64,000 nucleotides of DNA, taken from Streptomyces antarcticus (lineage in GTDB: Bacteria; Actinomycetota; Actinomycetes; Streptomycetales; Streptomycetaceae). The first letter of the stretch is position 1. Each line of letters starts with the position of its first letter. The stretch is from the NCBI RefSeq assembly GCF_026627255.1, contig NZ_JAPNLM010000006.1:186001-250000 (forward strand), given 5' to 3'. Below the pieces are notes generated by a model. It saw only the letters and a program-made list of their open reading frames with translations. It was not told the origin of the DNA and did no database searches. Of this stretch, positions 7,166-15,479 are shown piece after piece. Position numbers and translations under genes: made by a program.

Positions 7166-9171
7166 GGGGACTCCACGGTTCGGGGCTTCGGCGCCGCGCG
7201 CCGGATGAAGCCGAGGTAGCTGCCTCCGGCGGCGATCGTCAGGAAGAACATCCCGGCGAACATCGGGAAGCTGAGGGCGTCGAAGGTGGCGGCGCTGACC
7301 AGGGAGACGAGGGCCGAGGCGAAGAACGCCTGCCCCAGCTCACGGTCCGACTCGCCGCGGGCCAGCCGGCGGATGGCGCCGCCCTGGTGGATGCCGGTGA
7401 GGAAGAGCGCCAGGAGCGCGACCAGCCCCAGGAAGCCCATCTCGGCCAGCGTCAGCATGTACTGGTTGTCGGTGAAGAAGTACAGCTCGGGCAGGAAGGT
7501 GCCGAAGCCCTGGCCGAACAGAGGGCGTTCGCCGAGGTACGGGACGATCGCGCCGTACTTGACGGTACGGGCCTGGGTGCTGCTGTCGGAGTTCGACAGG
7601 AAGGACCCGAACAACGTGGTGATGGTGCCGATCAGACCGGGGACGATGACCTTGAAGCAGGCCACCGAGCCCAGCAGCAGTCCGATCGCGGCCCACCGCC
7701 GCTCCGGCTTCCAGCGCACCACCATCACCAGGACCACGATGAGCACCCCGATGATGGATGTCCGCGACACCGTCAGCGGCAGGGCGCCGCCCATCAGGAC
7801 CACCGGCGCCCAGCGGCGCCGGCCGCTCAGGTGGCGGCGTACCGGATCGAAGGCCTGCTGCACGGCGAACGGCAGCAGCAGGGCGAGCATCCCGCCGAAC
7901 TCCAGGGGCTGCGCCGTCGTGGAGCGCGGCCGGGTGAAGGAGCCGCGGTCCAGTGTGGTGATCTGGGCGACGCTCGACTGGAGTCCGGGGATGCTGATGC
8001 GGTCGGCGATGTTCGTCGCCGTGAAGAAGTCGTAGTAGCCGATGGCGGCGACCACCGCCCCCATCACCACGGCCCGGCGCAGCAGCACGTCCAGCCGCTC
8101 CCGGGACTGGATCCCGGCGGAGACCAGCACCACCAGCGAGACCCAGACCAGCAGTCCGATCAGGCCGCGGTCGGCCGCGAGGACCTCCTTGTGCGAGCTG
8201 CCCCGGGACGCGTTCGCCAGGTACGAGGACAGCACCGCGACCGCCAGCAGGCACATCACGACCCGGGGCAGCCGGGTGCCCGGTGCCGGCCGGATCCGCC
8301 CGGTGATCCAGGTCGCCAGGTACCAGAACAGGCACAGGAGCGCGAACACGTTGGCCGGGGTCCCCACACCGCCCATGCCCGGCAGGGTCAGGTTCGAGGG
8401 GATGAAGAAGGCCAGCGCCAGGTAGCCGGTCAGCAGCGCGGTGGCGTCCAGCGGCCGGCCCCGCGGCCGTCTGCGGGGCCGCCGCGCCGGCGCCGAGGCC
8501 TGGGCGGTCCCGCGCGCGGCCTGGGCGGCCCCGGTCGCGTCCGGGGCGGTTCCGCGCCTGCGGCGCCGGGCGGCCAGCAGGCTCTCCGTGACGAAGGACA
8601 GCACGAACCCGGCGGTGGTGCCCAGGATGACCACGCCCAGCACCTGCTGGTAGCGGCTCTTGAGCTGCGGGACCGGGGTCTGCGGCAGCACCACGGGGGC
8701 GGTCTGCACGAAGTACGCGGGCTGGACCTCCGCGGCCGCCTGGAGGGCGTTGAGCTGCTCCCCGGCGAAGGCCGTGAGCGTGCTCGTCTCCTCCAGCACC
8801 TTCGCCCGGTCGAACCCGGTGACGGTGAGCGTCAGCATCGGCCCCGAGGTGTTCGCGGCGAACCCGACCGTGTACGGGTCCGTGACGCCGAGGCCCTGGA
8901 GGGCGCGGGCCGCGTCCGTCCCCGACAGCGTCCTGATCAGCACGTCCGCCGTCACCACCAGCGAACCGCCCGCGTTCGAGATGGGGTTGCCGAAGGCGGG
9001 GGCCAGTTCGGCCACCGCGGTGGAGTCCAGCAGCGCCACGGAACTCTGCGACTGGTAGGCCACCGGCACCGACCGGTACAGGTGCAGGCCCGCGAGGAGG
9101 CTCAGGACCGTCAGGGGCACCATCACGTACCAGCGACGGCGCAGGACCGCACCTATCTCGCCGATGGTCAT
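7078..9171 (-). CDS. Fusion of a Wzz-like chain-length domain to a Wzy/O-antigen-ligase-type polymerase
   Basis: The 697-residue protein joins two functions normally on separate genes. Residues 1-200 have the Wzz layout: RRRWYV at 11-16, a membrane segment at ~17-31, an extracytoplasmic region, and a second membrane segment at ~177-200. After an Arg/Ala-rich linker (~201-240) come about ten hydrophobic segments to ~residue 650, with the long extracytoplasmic loop and the RPLFGQGFGTFLPE block typical of Wzy/WaaL polymerases (O-antigen ligase superfamily). The inferred role is polymerisation of flipped repeat units with length control built in. Its 3' end overlaps the next glycosyltransferase gene. 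The Pro-rich C-terminus may be disordered. Confidence 0.82.
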   Translation of the reverse strand: MTIGEIGAVLRRRWYVMVPLTVLSLLAGLHLYRSVPVAYQSQSSVALLDSTAVAELAPAFGNPISNAGGSLVVTADVLIRTLSGTDAARALQGLGVTDPYTVGFAANTSGPMLTLTVTGFDRAKVLEETSTLTAFAGEQLNALQAAAEVQPAYFVQTAPVVLPQTPVPQLKSRYQQVLGVVILGTTAGFVLSFVTESLLAARRRRRGTAPDATGAAQAARGTAQASAPARRPRRRPRGRPLDATALLTGYLALAFFIPSNLTLPGMGGVGTPANVFALLCLFWYLATWITGRIRPAPGTRLPRVVMCLLAVAVLSSYLANASRGSSHKEVLAADRGLIGLLVWVSLVVLVSAGIQSRERLDVLLRRAVVMGAVVAAIGYYDFFTATNIADRISIPGLQSSVAQITTLDRGSFTRPRSTTAQPLEFGGMLALLLPFAVQQAFDPVRRHLSGRRRWAPVVLMGGALPLTVSRTSIIGVLIVVLVMVVRWKPERRWAAIGLLLGSVACFKVIVPGLIGTITTLFGSFLSNSDSSTQARTVKYGAIVPYLGERPLFGQGFGTFLPELYFFTDNQYMLTLAEMGFLGLVALLALFLTGIHQGGAIRRLARGESDRELGQAFFASALVSLVSAATFDALSFPMFAGMFFLTIAAGGSYLGFIRRAAPKPRTVESPCPPASPAPLVPGPRTPGPQAPSRVAAAP

Positions 9172-9236
9172 GAACGCCCTTTCGGTATAAGGGATTTGAT
9201 GGCGATGTGCCCCCCGGACTGCGAGGATCGACCGCG
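9172..9236. promoter_or_regulatory. Short divergent intergenic region between two Wzz-type genes
   Basis: These 65 bases separate the minus-strand fusion gene and the plus-strand Wzz-like gene, so promoters for both should lie here or extend into the 5' coding regions. The AT-richer patch CGGTATAAGGGATTTGAT (9183-9200) is the only candidate -10-like sequence seen. A GAGGA box (9223-9227) serves the plus-strand gene. Confidence 0.35.
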
Positions 9237-9935
9237 ATGGAAGGAATCCCCTTGTCGCCTGGTGAGTTGGTCCGTGCGCTGCGTCGGCGCTGGTACGTCC
9301 TGGTCCTGGCGGTGGCGCTGGCCGCCGTCGGAGCGCAGCAGGTGCTCCGCCCCTCCCCGACGTACCTGAGCTCGGCGATCGTCGTCCTCAAACCACCGGT
9401 GACCGGGAGCCAGCCGAACCAGCTCGCCAACCTCCAGCCGCCGCTCGCCGCCGTCTCCTACGCGGCCGTACAGCAGCTGGAATCGGCTGCCGGAACAGCC
9501 GAGTTGAGCGCCGCCGGGGTCGACGGCACGTACCGGCTGATCCCGCGCAACAGCGGCACCAGCGTCACGCCCCGCTACCTGATCCCCTCGCTCCAGGTCC
9601 AGGCCGAGCAGGCCGATCCCATGGCGGCGGACGAGACCGTGCGCGCCATCATCGAGGTGTACACGAAGCACCTCACGGACGCGCAGACCCAGCAGGGGAT
9701 ACCGGACTCGGCGCGGATGAGCGTCACCGTCCTCGTACCGCCCACGGCCGTCGCCCAGAACGGAACGAAGAGCCGCGGGCTCGCCGGGACGGCGCTGCTC
9801 GCCGCGGTCGCCGGCGTGGTGGCGGCCCTGTGGACCGACCAGCTCCTGACGCGCCGCGGCCGGCGCCGCGGCGCCGACGCCGGCCCGGACCGGCCGGCCG
9901 AGGACCGGGTCCCGGCCGCCGCGGCGTCCCGCTGA
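9237..9935 (+). CDS. Wzz-like polysaccharide chain-length/co-polymerase membrane protein
   Basis: The protein of about 232 residues has the same plan as the other Wzz-like proteins here: SPGELVRALRRRWYV, a first membrane segment (~residues 20-37), an extracytoplasmic region and a second membrane segment (~180-200), ending in an Arg/Ala-rich tail. No kinase domain is fused. The ATG at 9237 is preceded by GAGGA at a good distance; the open frame reaches GTG 9207, and TTG 9252 behind GGAAGGAA is another option. It stands alone, divergent from the fusion gene and convergent with the next glycosyltransferase. It may act with that polymerase or with a polymerase outside the window. Confidence 0.8.
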   Translation: MEGIPLSPGELVRALRRRWYVLVLAVALAAVGAQQVLRPSPTYLSSAIVVLKPPVTGSQPNQLANLQPPLAAVSYAAVQQLESAAGTAELSAAGVDGTYRLIPRNSGTSVTPRYLIPSLQVQAEQADPMAADETVRAIIEVYTKHLTDAQTQQGIPDSARMSVTVLVPPTAVAQNGTKSRGLAGTALLAAVAGVVAALWTDQLLTRRGRRRGADAGPDRPAEDRVPAAAASR

Positions 9936-9949
9936 AGCGGCGGGACGCC
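9923..9949 (+). terminator. Strong hairpin terminator overlapping a stop codon
   Basis: GGCGTCCCGC (9923-9932) and GCGGGACGCC (9940-9949) form a perfect 10-bp stem with a 7-base loop. The loop contains the TGA stop of the Wzz-like gene (9933-9935). A second palindrome, CCGTCCGGACGG, follows at 9953-9964. The site lies between convergent genes and could stop transcription from both sides. Confidence 0.65.
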
Positions 9950-9994
9950 CGACCGTCCGGACGGGACGGGTGAATCGGTGGTGCTGGTGGTCCA

Positions 9995-11041
9995 TCAGAT
10001 CCCTCGGCGCTTCCAGGACTTCCACCACAGCCACTCGCGCCCCCGGTCGGCGACGGCCGAGAGCACCAGCGGCTGGAGGTACGGCATGACGCGCGCCCCG
10101 ACGCGCCGCCGCCGGCGCAGCGCCCGGTACTCGGCGAGCGAGGCGTAGCCGGGCAGGCACTCGGCGGCGAACGACTCCAGCTCCTCGACCGGCACCACAC
10201 CCGTGCGGCCCCGGTCGTACGCGCGGTAGGCGCGGCGCAGCGCGTACCGGGCGAGCCGGGTGCGGGCCGCGAGCGAGAGCCGGCCGGCCTCCGGGAGCAG
10301 CCCGGCGCACTTGACGAGCACCGAGTCGAAGGCGACGAGGCGCTGGCGCAGGTCGTCGAGCTGGCCGCCGAAGTCCGTGGTGGACATGTTGTCGCCGTGG
10401 ACGCGGTAGAACGCCTGGTCGGCGCCCCGGACGTAGCCGACGTCGGCGTGGGCCGCGAGCCGCATCCACATCTCGATGTCCCCGGCGTGCGGGAGGTCCG
10501 GATCGTAGCCGCCGACCTTGCGCTGGAGGCTGGTCCGGACGACCACCTCGGGCGAGGTGATGCACCCGGTGCCCTCCCGGAAGCGCCGCTCCAGCCACCA
10601 CTTGCCGGGGTAGACCACCGAACCGGTGCTCCGGGTGCGGGCCGCGGGCAGCGGGCCGCCGTGCTGGAACCGCAGCGGCCTGCCGTAGCAGAAGCCGGCC
10701 TCCGGATGCGCGTCGAGCAGGGCCGCGGCCCGGACCAGGGCCCCGGGGACGAGCCGGTCGTCCGCCGAGAGCAGGGCGACGTAGTCCCCGTCGGCCCACT
10801 CCAGCAGCCCTTCGTTGTACGTCGCGATGTGGCCCCGGTTCTGTTCGTGGACCCGTACCTCGATCCGCGGGTCCGCGGCCGCCAGGGCGCGGGCGACGTC
10901 CGCGGAGCCGTCGGGGGACGCGTCGTCGATGATCAGCACCCGGACGTCGACGCCCTCCTGTTCGTCCAGGACGCTCCTGACGCAGTCGGCCAGGAAGTGG
11001 CCGTACTTGTAGCAGGGGATCACCACGCTGACGGTGCTCAC
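9995..11041 (-). CDS. Glycosyltransferase family 2
   Basis: The 348-residue protein begins STVSVVIPCYKYGHFLADCV and has IIDDASPDGSADVA, EQNRGHIATYNEGL and LLSADDRL, the standard GT-A motifs with the DXD-type acidic pair. A C-terminal ~130 residues rich in Arg and Leu may contact the membrane or lipid acceptor. It should add one sugar of the repeat unit on the cytoplasmic face. Its GTG start overlaps the stop of the upstream gene as GTGA, so the two are translationally coupled. The open frame extends upstream to 12226, but that part is antisense-type noise over the neighbouring gene. Confidence 0.86.
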   Translation of the reverse strand: MSTVSVVIPCYKYGHFLADCVRSVLDEQEGVDVRVLIIDDASPDGSADVARALAAADPRIEVRVHEQNRGHIATYNEGLLEWADGDYVALLSADDRLVPGALVRAAALLDAHPEAGFCYGRPLRFQHGGPLPAARTRSTGSVVYPGKWWLERRFREGTGCITSPEVVVRTSLQRKVGGYDPDLPHAGDIEMWMRLAAHADVGYVRGADQAFYRVHGDNMSTTDFGGQLDDLRQRLVAFDSVLVKCAGLLPEAGRLSLAARTRLARYALRRAYRAYDRGRTGVVPVEELESFAAECLPGYASLAEYRALRRRRRVGARVMPYLQPLVLSAVADRGREWLWWKSWKRRGI

Positions 11042-14000
11042 TGGCCGGACACCTCCGTCGAGCCGTCCGACTGGACCCCGGCGGGCGGCGTGGTGGTGAA
11101 CACCGGGCCGACCCAGTAGTTCACCGAGCCGAAGGTGTTCGTCGGGAAGGCCGTGGCCGCCCCGTACTTGTAGAGGCCGTTGGCGCCGCCGCTCCCGTCG
11201 GCCGGTGCCACCAGCGGGTAGGAGCGGTGCGCGGCGCCGAAGTAGCCGCCGTCCACCGAGTACCTGCCGTTCGGGGCGTGGTAGGAGGCCACGTACGTGG
11301 TGCCCGCGGTGGTCGGGACCGGTGTGGTGAAGTGGAGCTGCTGCCAGCCCGACAGGGTCTCGCTGCCGAACGTGCCGGTGGCCAGGAGGGTGCCGGTGGC
11401 GGACCACAGGCTGCCGGTGTGGACGCCGGTGTTGCCGGGACCCTTGTAGAAGGTGACGCCGGTGACGTAGCCGCTCACCGCGGACTGGAAGCGGGTCCCC
11501 AGCTCCACCGAGTTGGTGTCGTCGCCCACGTTGGCCGTGCTCGGCGCGGCGGTGGGCCCCCACAGGGTGCACGGGCAGGTCACCGCGGGCGGACTCGCGC
11601 TGGTGGTGAAGTTCCACGTCAGCGGCGCCGCCATGGCGTTGCCCCACAAGTCGGAGGCCTTGACGGACGCCGTGTAGGTCGAGTTCAGGCCCAGTTCGCC
11701 GGACGGGGTGAAGGTCGCGCTGTTCGCGGCGCTGAGCACCTTGGTGCCCGGGACGGTGGCGCCGCCCGCGTCCTTCAGGGTGAATACCAGCGTGTCCGCG
11801 TCGATGCCCTCGCTGAAGGTGGCCTTCACGGCCGTCGTGATCGGGGTGCCGGTCGCCGAGGACTGCGGCGTGGTCGAGGTCACCGTCGGCGGGGTGGTGC
11901 TCGCGGTGGCCGTGTCCAGGACCGCGTCCACCCAGTAGTTGCTGCCCGCCGATGCCGTGGACGGGAACCCGCCCGTGCCGCTGTAGCGGTAGACGCCGTT
12001 GCCGCCGTCGGTACCGGAGCGCAGCGCGGTCAGCGGGGCCAGCCCCGCGTCGCCGGCCGCGAAGGTGGTGTCGAAGGAGTAGCCGCCGTTCGGGGCGAAG
12101 TAGGACGCGATGTAGGTGGTGTTCGCCTTGACCGGGACCGGCGAGGAGAAGTTCAGCTGCTGCCAGCCGGACGCCGTCTCGTTGGTGAAGGTGCCGGTGG
12201 CCAGGCGCTGGCCGGACCTGCTCCACAGGCTGCCCGTGTGGGTGCCGGTGTTGGCCGGGGACTTGTAGAAGCGGACCCCGGTGATCGAGCCGGGCGCCGA
12301 CGAGCGGATCTTCACTCCGAGCTCGACCGCGCTGCCGTCACCCGCGTTGACCGTGCCGGGTACGGCCGCGGCCGGCCAGACGGTGCAGGGGCACTGTTGG
12401 GGCCCCACGGTCAGCGGCACGGTGGTCGTGGTGCCCGTGTTGACGCTGTCGTCCACCGCGCGCACCTTGATCTGCGCGGGTCCGGGCACGGTCGGGGTCC
12501 ACTTGTAGCTCCAGGACCCGATGCCCGTGGTGGCCTTCCAGGTGGTGCCGCCGTCGGTGGAGACCTCCACGCGGGCCACCACGCCGCCGCCGCTGTCGCC
12601 GGCGGTGCCGGTGACGGTCACGGGCCGCAGCGCGGGCACGGTGGCGTTCGCCGCCGGGCTCGTCACCGTGATGACCGGGCCCGTGGTGTCGGTGGAGGCG
12701 GTCGCGGCGACCAGGTCGCTCTGCAGGGACTTGGGCTGGACGCCCATGTCGGCGAACACGTTCACCGTGGCCTGCTGCATGCGCTTGTCGGCGGTGACCA
12801 CCGCGTCGTCCGGATTGCCGGTCGGCATGTTCGTCAGGCCCCAGGACCACTGCACCGTGCCCGACCCGAACACCAGCGCGCGGGAGGCCGGGTCGCGGAA
12901 GGCGACCAGGCTGTGCGTCGCGGTGCCGTTGCCGTACGTGTTGCCGTAGTCCAGCAGGAGCTTGCCGTCGTTGATGTCCACCGTGGTCGACGACATCTGG
13001 ATCTGGCCCGGCGGCCGGTGCCCGTCCTCCACGTCGCTGTCCCACTCGTAGCCGAGCGTGCCGGCCGGGAACGTGGCGGTCTGGGTGGGGGTGAGGTTCG
13101 CGACGGTCGTGCCCCGCCACAGCCGCATCTTCGCGAAGGTGCCCGGCACGGTGATCGCGTCACTGCGGTAGCCGTTCACGCTGAACAGCGAGCCCGTCAG
13201 CTGGTTCTGCGGCTGGAACGGCCGCCCGTTGGTGGCACTGGCCGGGTCCATGAACGTACCCGTCCAGATGCCGCTCGGGTCGGGGATGCCGTTCGGCTGG
13301 GGGAAGGACAGCTTGGTCTCCTTGTAGCAGACCAGCGTCCGGTTGGCGGCGTTGGCGCCGTCGATGCTCGGCGCCAGGCGGGTCTTCCAGAACACCTCGT
13401 TCCCGGCGAAGTACGTCTGGTGCTGCCCGGCACGGCGCGCGTTCAGCGCGTTCGTGAACTGGTCCTGCGTCCAGTACTCGTCGTGCCCGGAGGACATGAA
13501 CACCTTGTGGTTGCCCAGCTGCGCCGCGCCGCGGGTCGACATGTCGATGCCGGACATGTAGCTGACGTCGTAGCCGTTGCGCTCCAGCCAGGCGATCATC
13601 TGGAACTCGGACCCGTAGATCCCGTTCTCCCCGCCGATGTCCATCGGCCGGTTGTAACTGACCTCGTACGCCCGCCCGTCCGGGGCGGGCCCGCCGCCGT
13701 CGTACAGGTCCTGGCCGCCGTAGTTGTTGTACGCCTGCCAGGTCTGGTCGGCGGTCTGCACCAGGATGTCGGAGTGGCTCGCGTCGTCGCGGACCACGAA
13801 CGGATAGGGCATCACCCCGTTGCCGTCCGCCTGGTCGAGGTTGGCCACGTACAGACCGGACACGGCGTCGGCCGGCACGCTCCACGTCGCGGTCACCGGC
13901 CAGTTGCCGCAGTCGACCAGGCCCGTCGACGGCTTGGTGGTGCAGCTGCGCGGGCTGCCGCCCGGCGCGAAGTTCGCCGGGTACGTCTGGGCCGCCTGCG

Positions 14001-14337
14001 CCGGGGTCGACAGCATGCGCGCCCCGTCGCCCCCGTAGTGGCCCAGCCGGTAGACCGAGACCTTGTACGCGGTCGGCGACTGGACCTTGAACTGAACGGT
14101 TTCGCCCGCCTGGACGCTCATCTGGGCGCTGAAGCCCTTGATGTCGCCGTAGGCGCTGGGCGCGAACCAGTCGGACATCGGCGTGCCCGGTTTGGAGTTC
14201 TCGCACACGATCGCGTTCGAGCCCGGACCGCAGGGGTCGGCCGCGCCGGCCACCGCGGACGGAGGTAAGACCGTGGCCATCAGGGTCGCGACCACGGTGA
14301 AGAAGCCGTACCGGAGCAGCCTTGTCCGTCTGTTCAT
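11038..14337 (-). CDS. Large secreted protein: N,N-dimethylformamidase-like domain, Ig-type domains and two DUF4082 domains
   Basis: The 1099-residue protein starts with a clear Sec signal peptide (basic MNRRTRLLRYG, hydrophobic core, PPSAVAGAADP cleavage region). Residues ~35-520 resemble the large-subunit domain of N,N-dimethylformamidase, also found in many secreted actinobacterial proteins of unknown function (SSGHDEYW around residue 283). An Ig-like segment (~535-635), a DUF4082-type domain (~640-800), a Big_5-type Ig domain (~810-905) and a second DUF4082-type domain (~910-1090) follow. The two DUF4082 units share HTGSLWS and GWQQL blocks. Real amidase activity is doubtful; a polymer-binding or -modifying surface role fits better. 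The gene lies in an operon with sugar-biosynthesis genes and overlaps the next glycosyltransferase. Confidence 0.78.
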   Translation of the reverse strand: MNRRTRLLRYGFFTVVATLMATVLPPSAVAGAADPCGPGSNAIVCENSKPGTPMSDWFAPSAYGDIKGFSAQMSVQAGETVQFKVQSPTAYKVSVYRLGHYGGDGARMLSTPAQAAQTYPANFAPGGSPRSCTTKPSTGLVDCGNWPVTATWSVPADAVSGLYVANLDQADGNGVMPYPFVVRDDASHSDILVQTADQTWQAYNNYGGQDLYDGGGPAPDGRAYEVSYNRPMDIGGENGIYGSEFQMIAWLERNGYDVSYMSGIDMSTRGAAQLGNHKVFMSSGHDEYWTQDQFTNALNARRAGQHQTYFAGNEVFWKTRLAPSIDGANAANRTLVCYKETKLSFPQPNGIPDPSGIWTGTFMDPASATNGRPFQPQNQLTGSLFSVNGYRSDAITVPGTFAKMRLWRGTTVANLTPTQTATFPAGTLGYEWDSDVEDGHRPPGQIQMSSTTVDINDGKLLLDYGNTYGNGTATHSLVAFRDPASRALVFGSGTVQWSWGLTNMPTGNPDDAVVTADKRMQQATVNVFADMGVQPKSLQSDLVAATASTDTTGPVITVTSPAANATVPALRPVTVTGTAGDSGGGVVARVEVSTDGGTTWKATTGIGSWSYKWTPTVPGPAQIKVRAVDDSVNTGTTTTVPLTVGPQQCPCTVWPAAAVPGTVNAGDGSAVELGVKIRSSAPGSITGVRFYKSPANTGTHTGSLWSRSGQRLATGTFTNETASGWQQLNFSSPVPVKANTTYIASYFAPNGGYSFDTTFAAGDAGLAPLTALRSGTDGGNGVYRYSGTGGFPSTASAGSNYWVDAVLDTATASTTPPTVTSTTPQSSATGTPITTAVKATFSEGIDADTLVFTLKDAGGATVPGTKVLSAANSATFTPSGELGLNSTYTASVKASDLWGNAMAAPLTWNFTTSASPPAVTCPCTLWGPTAAPSTANVGDDTNSVELGTRFQSAVSGYVTGVTFYKGPGNTGVHTGSLWSATGTLLATGTFGSETLSGWQQLHFTTPVPTTAGTTYVASYHAPNGRYSVDGGYFGAAHRSYPLVAPADGSGGANGLYKYGAATAFPTNTFGSVNYWVGPVFTTTPPAGVQSDGSTEVSGQ

Positions 14338-14363
14338 CTGTACCTCTGTACCTTTTGGTTGCG

Positions 14364-15479
14364 TCAGCGCAGGGCGTTGGTGAGCGCGTCCACGACCCGC
14401 TGCTGTTGAGCGGCGGTGATCTGCGGGAAGAGCGGCAGGGAGAGCATCCGGTCCGCGGCCCGCTCGGCGTGCGGGAAGTCGCCCCGGACGTGGCCGAGGT
14501 GCCGGAAGGCCGGGGTGAGGTGGACGGGCGCCGGATAGTGCACGCCGGCGCCGATCCCCTCCGCGTTGAGCTTGCCGACGACGGCGTCGCGGTCCGCGCC
14601 GCCGACCCGTACGACGTACAGGTGCCACACGTGGACGTTGCCGTCCGCCGTGACCGGCAGGGTCACCCGCCCGGCGGCCGCCAAGCCGCCCAGCAGCGCG
14701 TCGTACCGGGCGGCGGCGGCCCGGCGGGCCGCGTTGCCGTCGGCGAGGCGGGCCAGCTTCGCCCGCAGGACCACGGCCTGGAGGCCGTCGAGCCGGCTGT
14801 TGAAACCGGGTACGTCGTGGCGGTACTTGGCGACCCCGCCGTGGTTGGCCAGCGCCCGCACCAGGTTCGCAGCCTCCGCGTCGTCGGTCACCACCGCGCC
14901 CGCGTCGCCGTACGCGCCCAGGTTCTTGCCCGGGTAGAAGCTCGTCGCCGCGATCGTGCCGCTGCCGGCGGAGCGGCCGTCGCGGGTCGCGCCCTGGCTC
15001 TGCGCGGCGTCCTCGACGACCCTGACGTGCTTCGGCAGCCCCGCCGTGAGTGCCGCGGTGTCGGCGCACTGCCCGTACAGGTGCACGGGGACCACGGCGC
15101 GCGTGGCCGGCCCGACCGCGTCGAGCGCGGCCGCGGGATCCAGCAGCAGGGTGTCGGGCAGGCAGTCGGCCAGCACCGGCCGGGCACCGATGCGGGCGAC
15201 GGCGCCCGCCGTCGCGATGAAGGTGTTCGCGGGCAGCACCACCTCGTCGCCCACGCCCACGCCGACGGCGCGCAGGGCCAGTTCGAGGGCGTCGGTGCCG
15301 TTGGCGACACCCACGCAGTGCCCGACCCCGGCGAACTCGGCGTACTCGCGCTCGAACGCCCGGACCTCCTCACCCCCGATGAAGGCGGTTCCGGCCAGCA
15401 CGCGGTCGAAGCCGGCCCGTACGTCCTCGGCGACCTCGGCGTGCGCCGCCTTCAGGTCGACGAGCGGTATCTGGTTCAT
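14364..15479 (-). CDS. DegT/DnrJ/EryC1-family sugar aminotransferase (QdtB/WbpE-like)
   Basis: The 371-residue PLP enzyme begins NQIPLVDLKAAHAEVAEDV, the IPxxDL opening common in sugar 3-aminotransferases such as QdtB and WbpE. It has VVEDAAQSQGA with the PLP-contacting Asp, and SFYPGKNLGAYGDAGA with the Schiff-base lysine. It would convert a keto nucleotide-sugar to an amino sugar using glutamate or glutamine. The ATG at 15479 overlaps the stop of the upstream acyltransferase gene (ATGA), which suggests successive amination and N-acylation. Regiochemistry (C3 or C4) is inferred only from the N-terminal motif. Confidence 0.88.
   Translation of the reverse strand: MNQIPLVDLKAAHAEVAEDVRAGFDRVLAGTAFIGGEEVRAFEREYAEFAGVGHCVGVANGTDALELALRAVGVGVGDEVVLPANTFIATAGAVARIGARPVLADCLPDTLLLDPAAALDAVGPATRAVVPVHLYGQCADTAALTAGLPKHVRVVEDAAQSQGATRDGRSAGSGTIAATSFYPGKNLGAYGDAGAVVTDDAEAANLVRALANHGGVAKYRHDVPGFNSRLDGLQAVVLRAKLARLADGNAARRAAAARYDALLGGLAAAGRVTLPVTADGNVHVWHLYVVRVGGADRDAVVGKLNAEGIGAGVHYPAPVHLTPAFRHLGHVRGDFPHAERAADRMLSLPLFPQITAAQQQRVVDALTNALR

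Noticed and set aside
7387..9369. Plus-strand open frame opposite the Wzz-Wzy fusion gene
   Set aside because: Charged low-complexity translation without membrane helices or domains; the minus frame has the full Wzz and polymerase layout.
11227..14268. Plus-strand open frame of ~1000 codons opposite the secreted DUF4082 protein
   Set aside because: Arg/Gly/Val/His-rich antisense shadow; the minus strand has a signal peptide and recognisable domains.
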